From JAKBEU01 sp036172095 (GTDB lineage: Bacteria > Patescibacteriota > Microgenomatia > UBA1406 > GWC2-37-13): DNA of 47,933 bases. This document shows positions 47,886 to 47,933 of this stretch, in pieces. The stretch is taken from contig JAVHSH010000021.1 in NCBI GenBank assembly GCA_036172095.1, positions 1-47,933 of the forward strand. Reading direction: 5' to 3'. The notes beneath the pieces are model-generated. The model was not told the DNA's origin. It did no database searches and saw only the letters and a list, made by a program, of their open reading frames with translations. Position 1 is the first letter of the stretch. The number at the start of each line of letters is the position of its first letter. The position numbers were made by a program, and so were the translations under genes.

Positions 47886-47933
47886 CAGAAGTCTTCTTAA
47901 TATAACTTATTGATTAAGATATAATATTTTCAT

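Noticed and set aside
1..47933. CRISPR array, rRNA genes or intact insertion sequences
   Set aside because: No regularly spaced direct repeats, no rRNA-like segments and no transposase motifs were seen on either strand.

Overview
The window reads as a chromosome segment of an AT-rich, gene-dense, reduced bacterium, most likely a member of the Candidate Phyla Radiation (Patescibacteria; Microgenomates- or Parcubacteria-like). The reasons are minimal intergenic space, very few Shine-Dalgarno sites, many start codons 5-8 nt after a TATAAT-like -10 box (leaderless mRNAs), purine salvage rather than synthesis, TrbC/VirB2-like two-helix membrane proteins, many membrane glycosyltransferases, and a group I intron in a tRNA. 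This placement is inference; there is no rRNA in the window.

Layout. 1-8.4 kb is an accessory island of peptide-modification genes: SagB-type dehydrogenase, an unrecognised protein, YcaO and a PqqD-like RRE in one overlapping operon; a QueC-like PP-loop ligase fused to a second PqqD-like domain; a formyltransferase, a DegT-like PLP enzyme and a radical SAM protein. Short peptide genes too small for ordinary gene calling lie between them on the minus strand. 8.5-14.9 kb is mostly housekeeping: HD hydrolase, PBP2, phosphoglycerate mutase, ribulose-phosphate epimerase, a secreted GH-A-like glycosidase, dCMP deaminase. 14.9-18.2 kb is a second accessory patch: two paralogous HPr-kinase-like enzymes, a 63-residue Cys-rich peptide coupled to a membrane protein, a glycosyltransferase and tRNA-Pro. 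Three short peptides in the two patches share YxxPxI, the leader motif read by PqqD-type RRE domains in lasso-peptide systems. I read the two patches as parts of a composite, possibly undescribed RiPP system.

18.2-25.2 kb is a purine salvage and GMP block: phosphoribosyltransferase, two CBS-less IMPDH-family enzymes, purine nucleoside phosphorylase, adenosine-deaminase-like enzyme, GMP synthase. 25.2-29.6 kb carries lipid-linked sugar transferases, tRNA-Ala and acylphosphatase. 29.6-34 kb has a VirD4/HerA-like ATPase, a flavin reductase, a tyrosine recombinase lacking its catalytic tyrosine, and RNase HI. 34-36.6 kb holds dnaN and dnaA with a likely oriC between them. 36.7-43.9 kb has ComF, an AI-2E family permease, a FAD oxidoreductase, tRNA-Pro, phosphomannose and phosphoglucose isomerases, a UbiA-type prenyltransferase and two pilin-like proteins. 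43.9-46.9 kb has a polyprenyl-phosphate glycosyltransferase, tRNA-Met, an FtsB/DivIC-like protein, YqeY and a DnaQ-like exonuclease. The window ends with an HTH/LAGLIDADG-like protein immediately upstream of a tRNA-Asn gene whose anticodon is interrupted by a 218-nt group I intron.

All motif statements come from reading the sequence; no database search was possible. No stretch over 300 bases lacks a feature.
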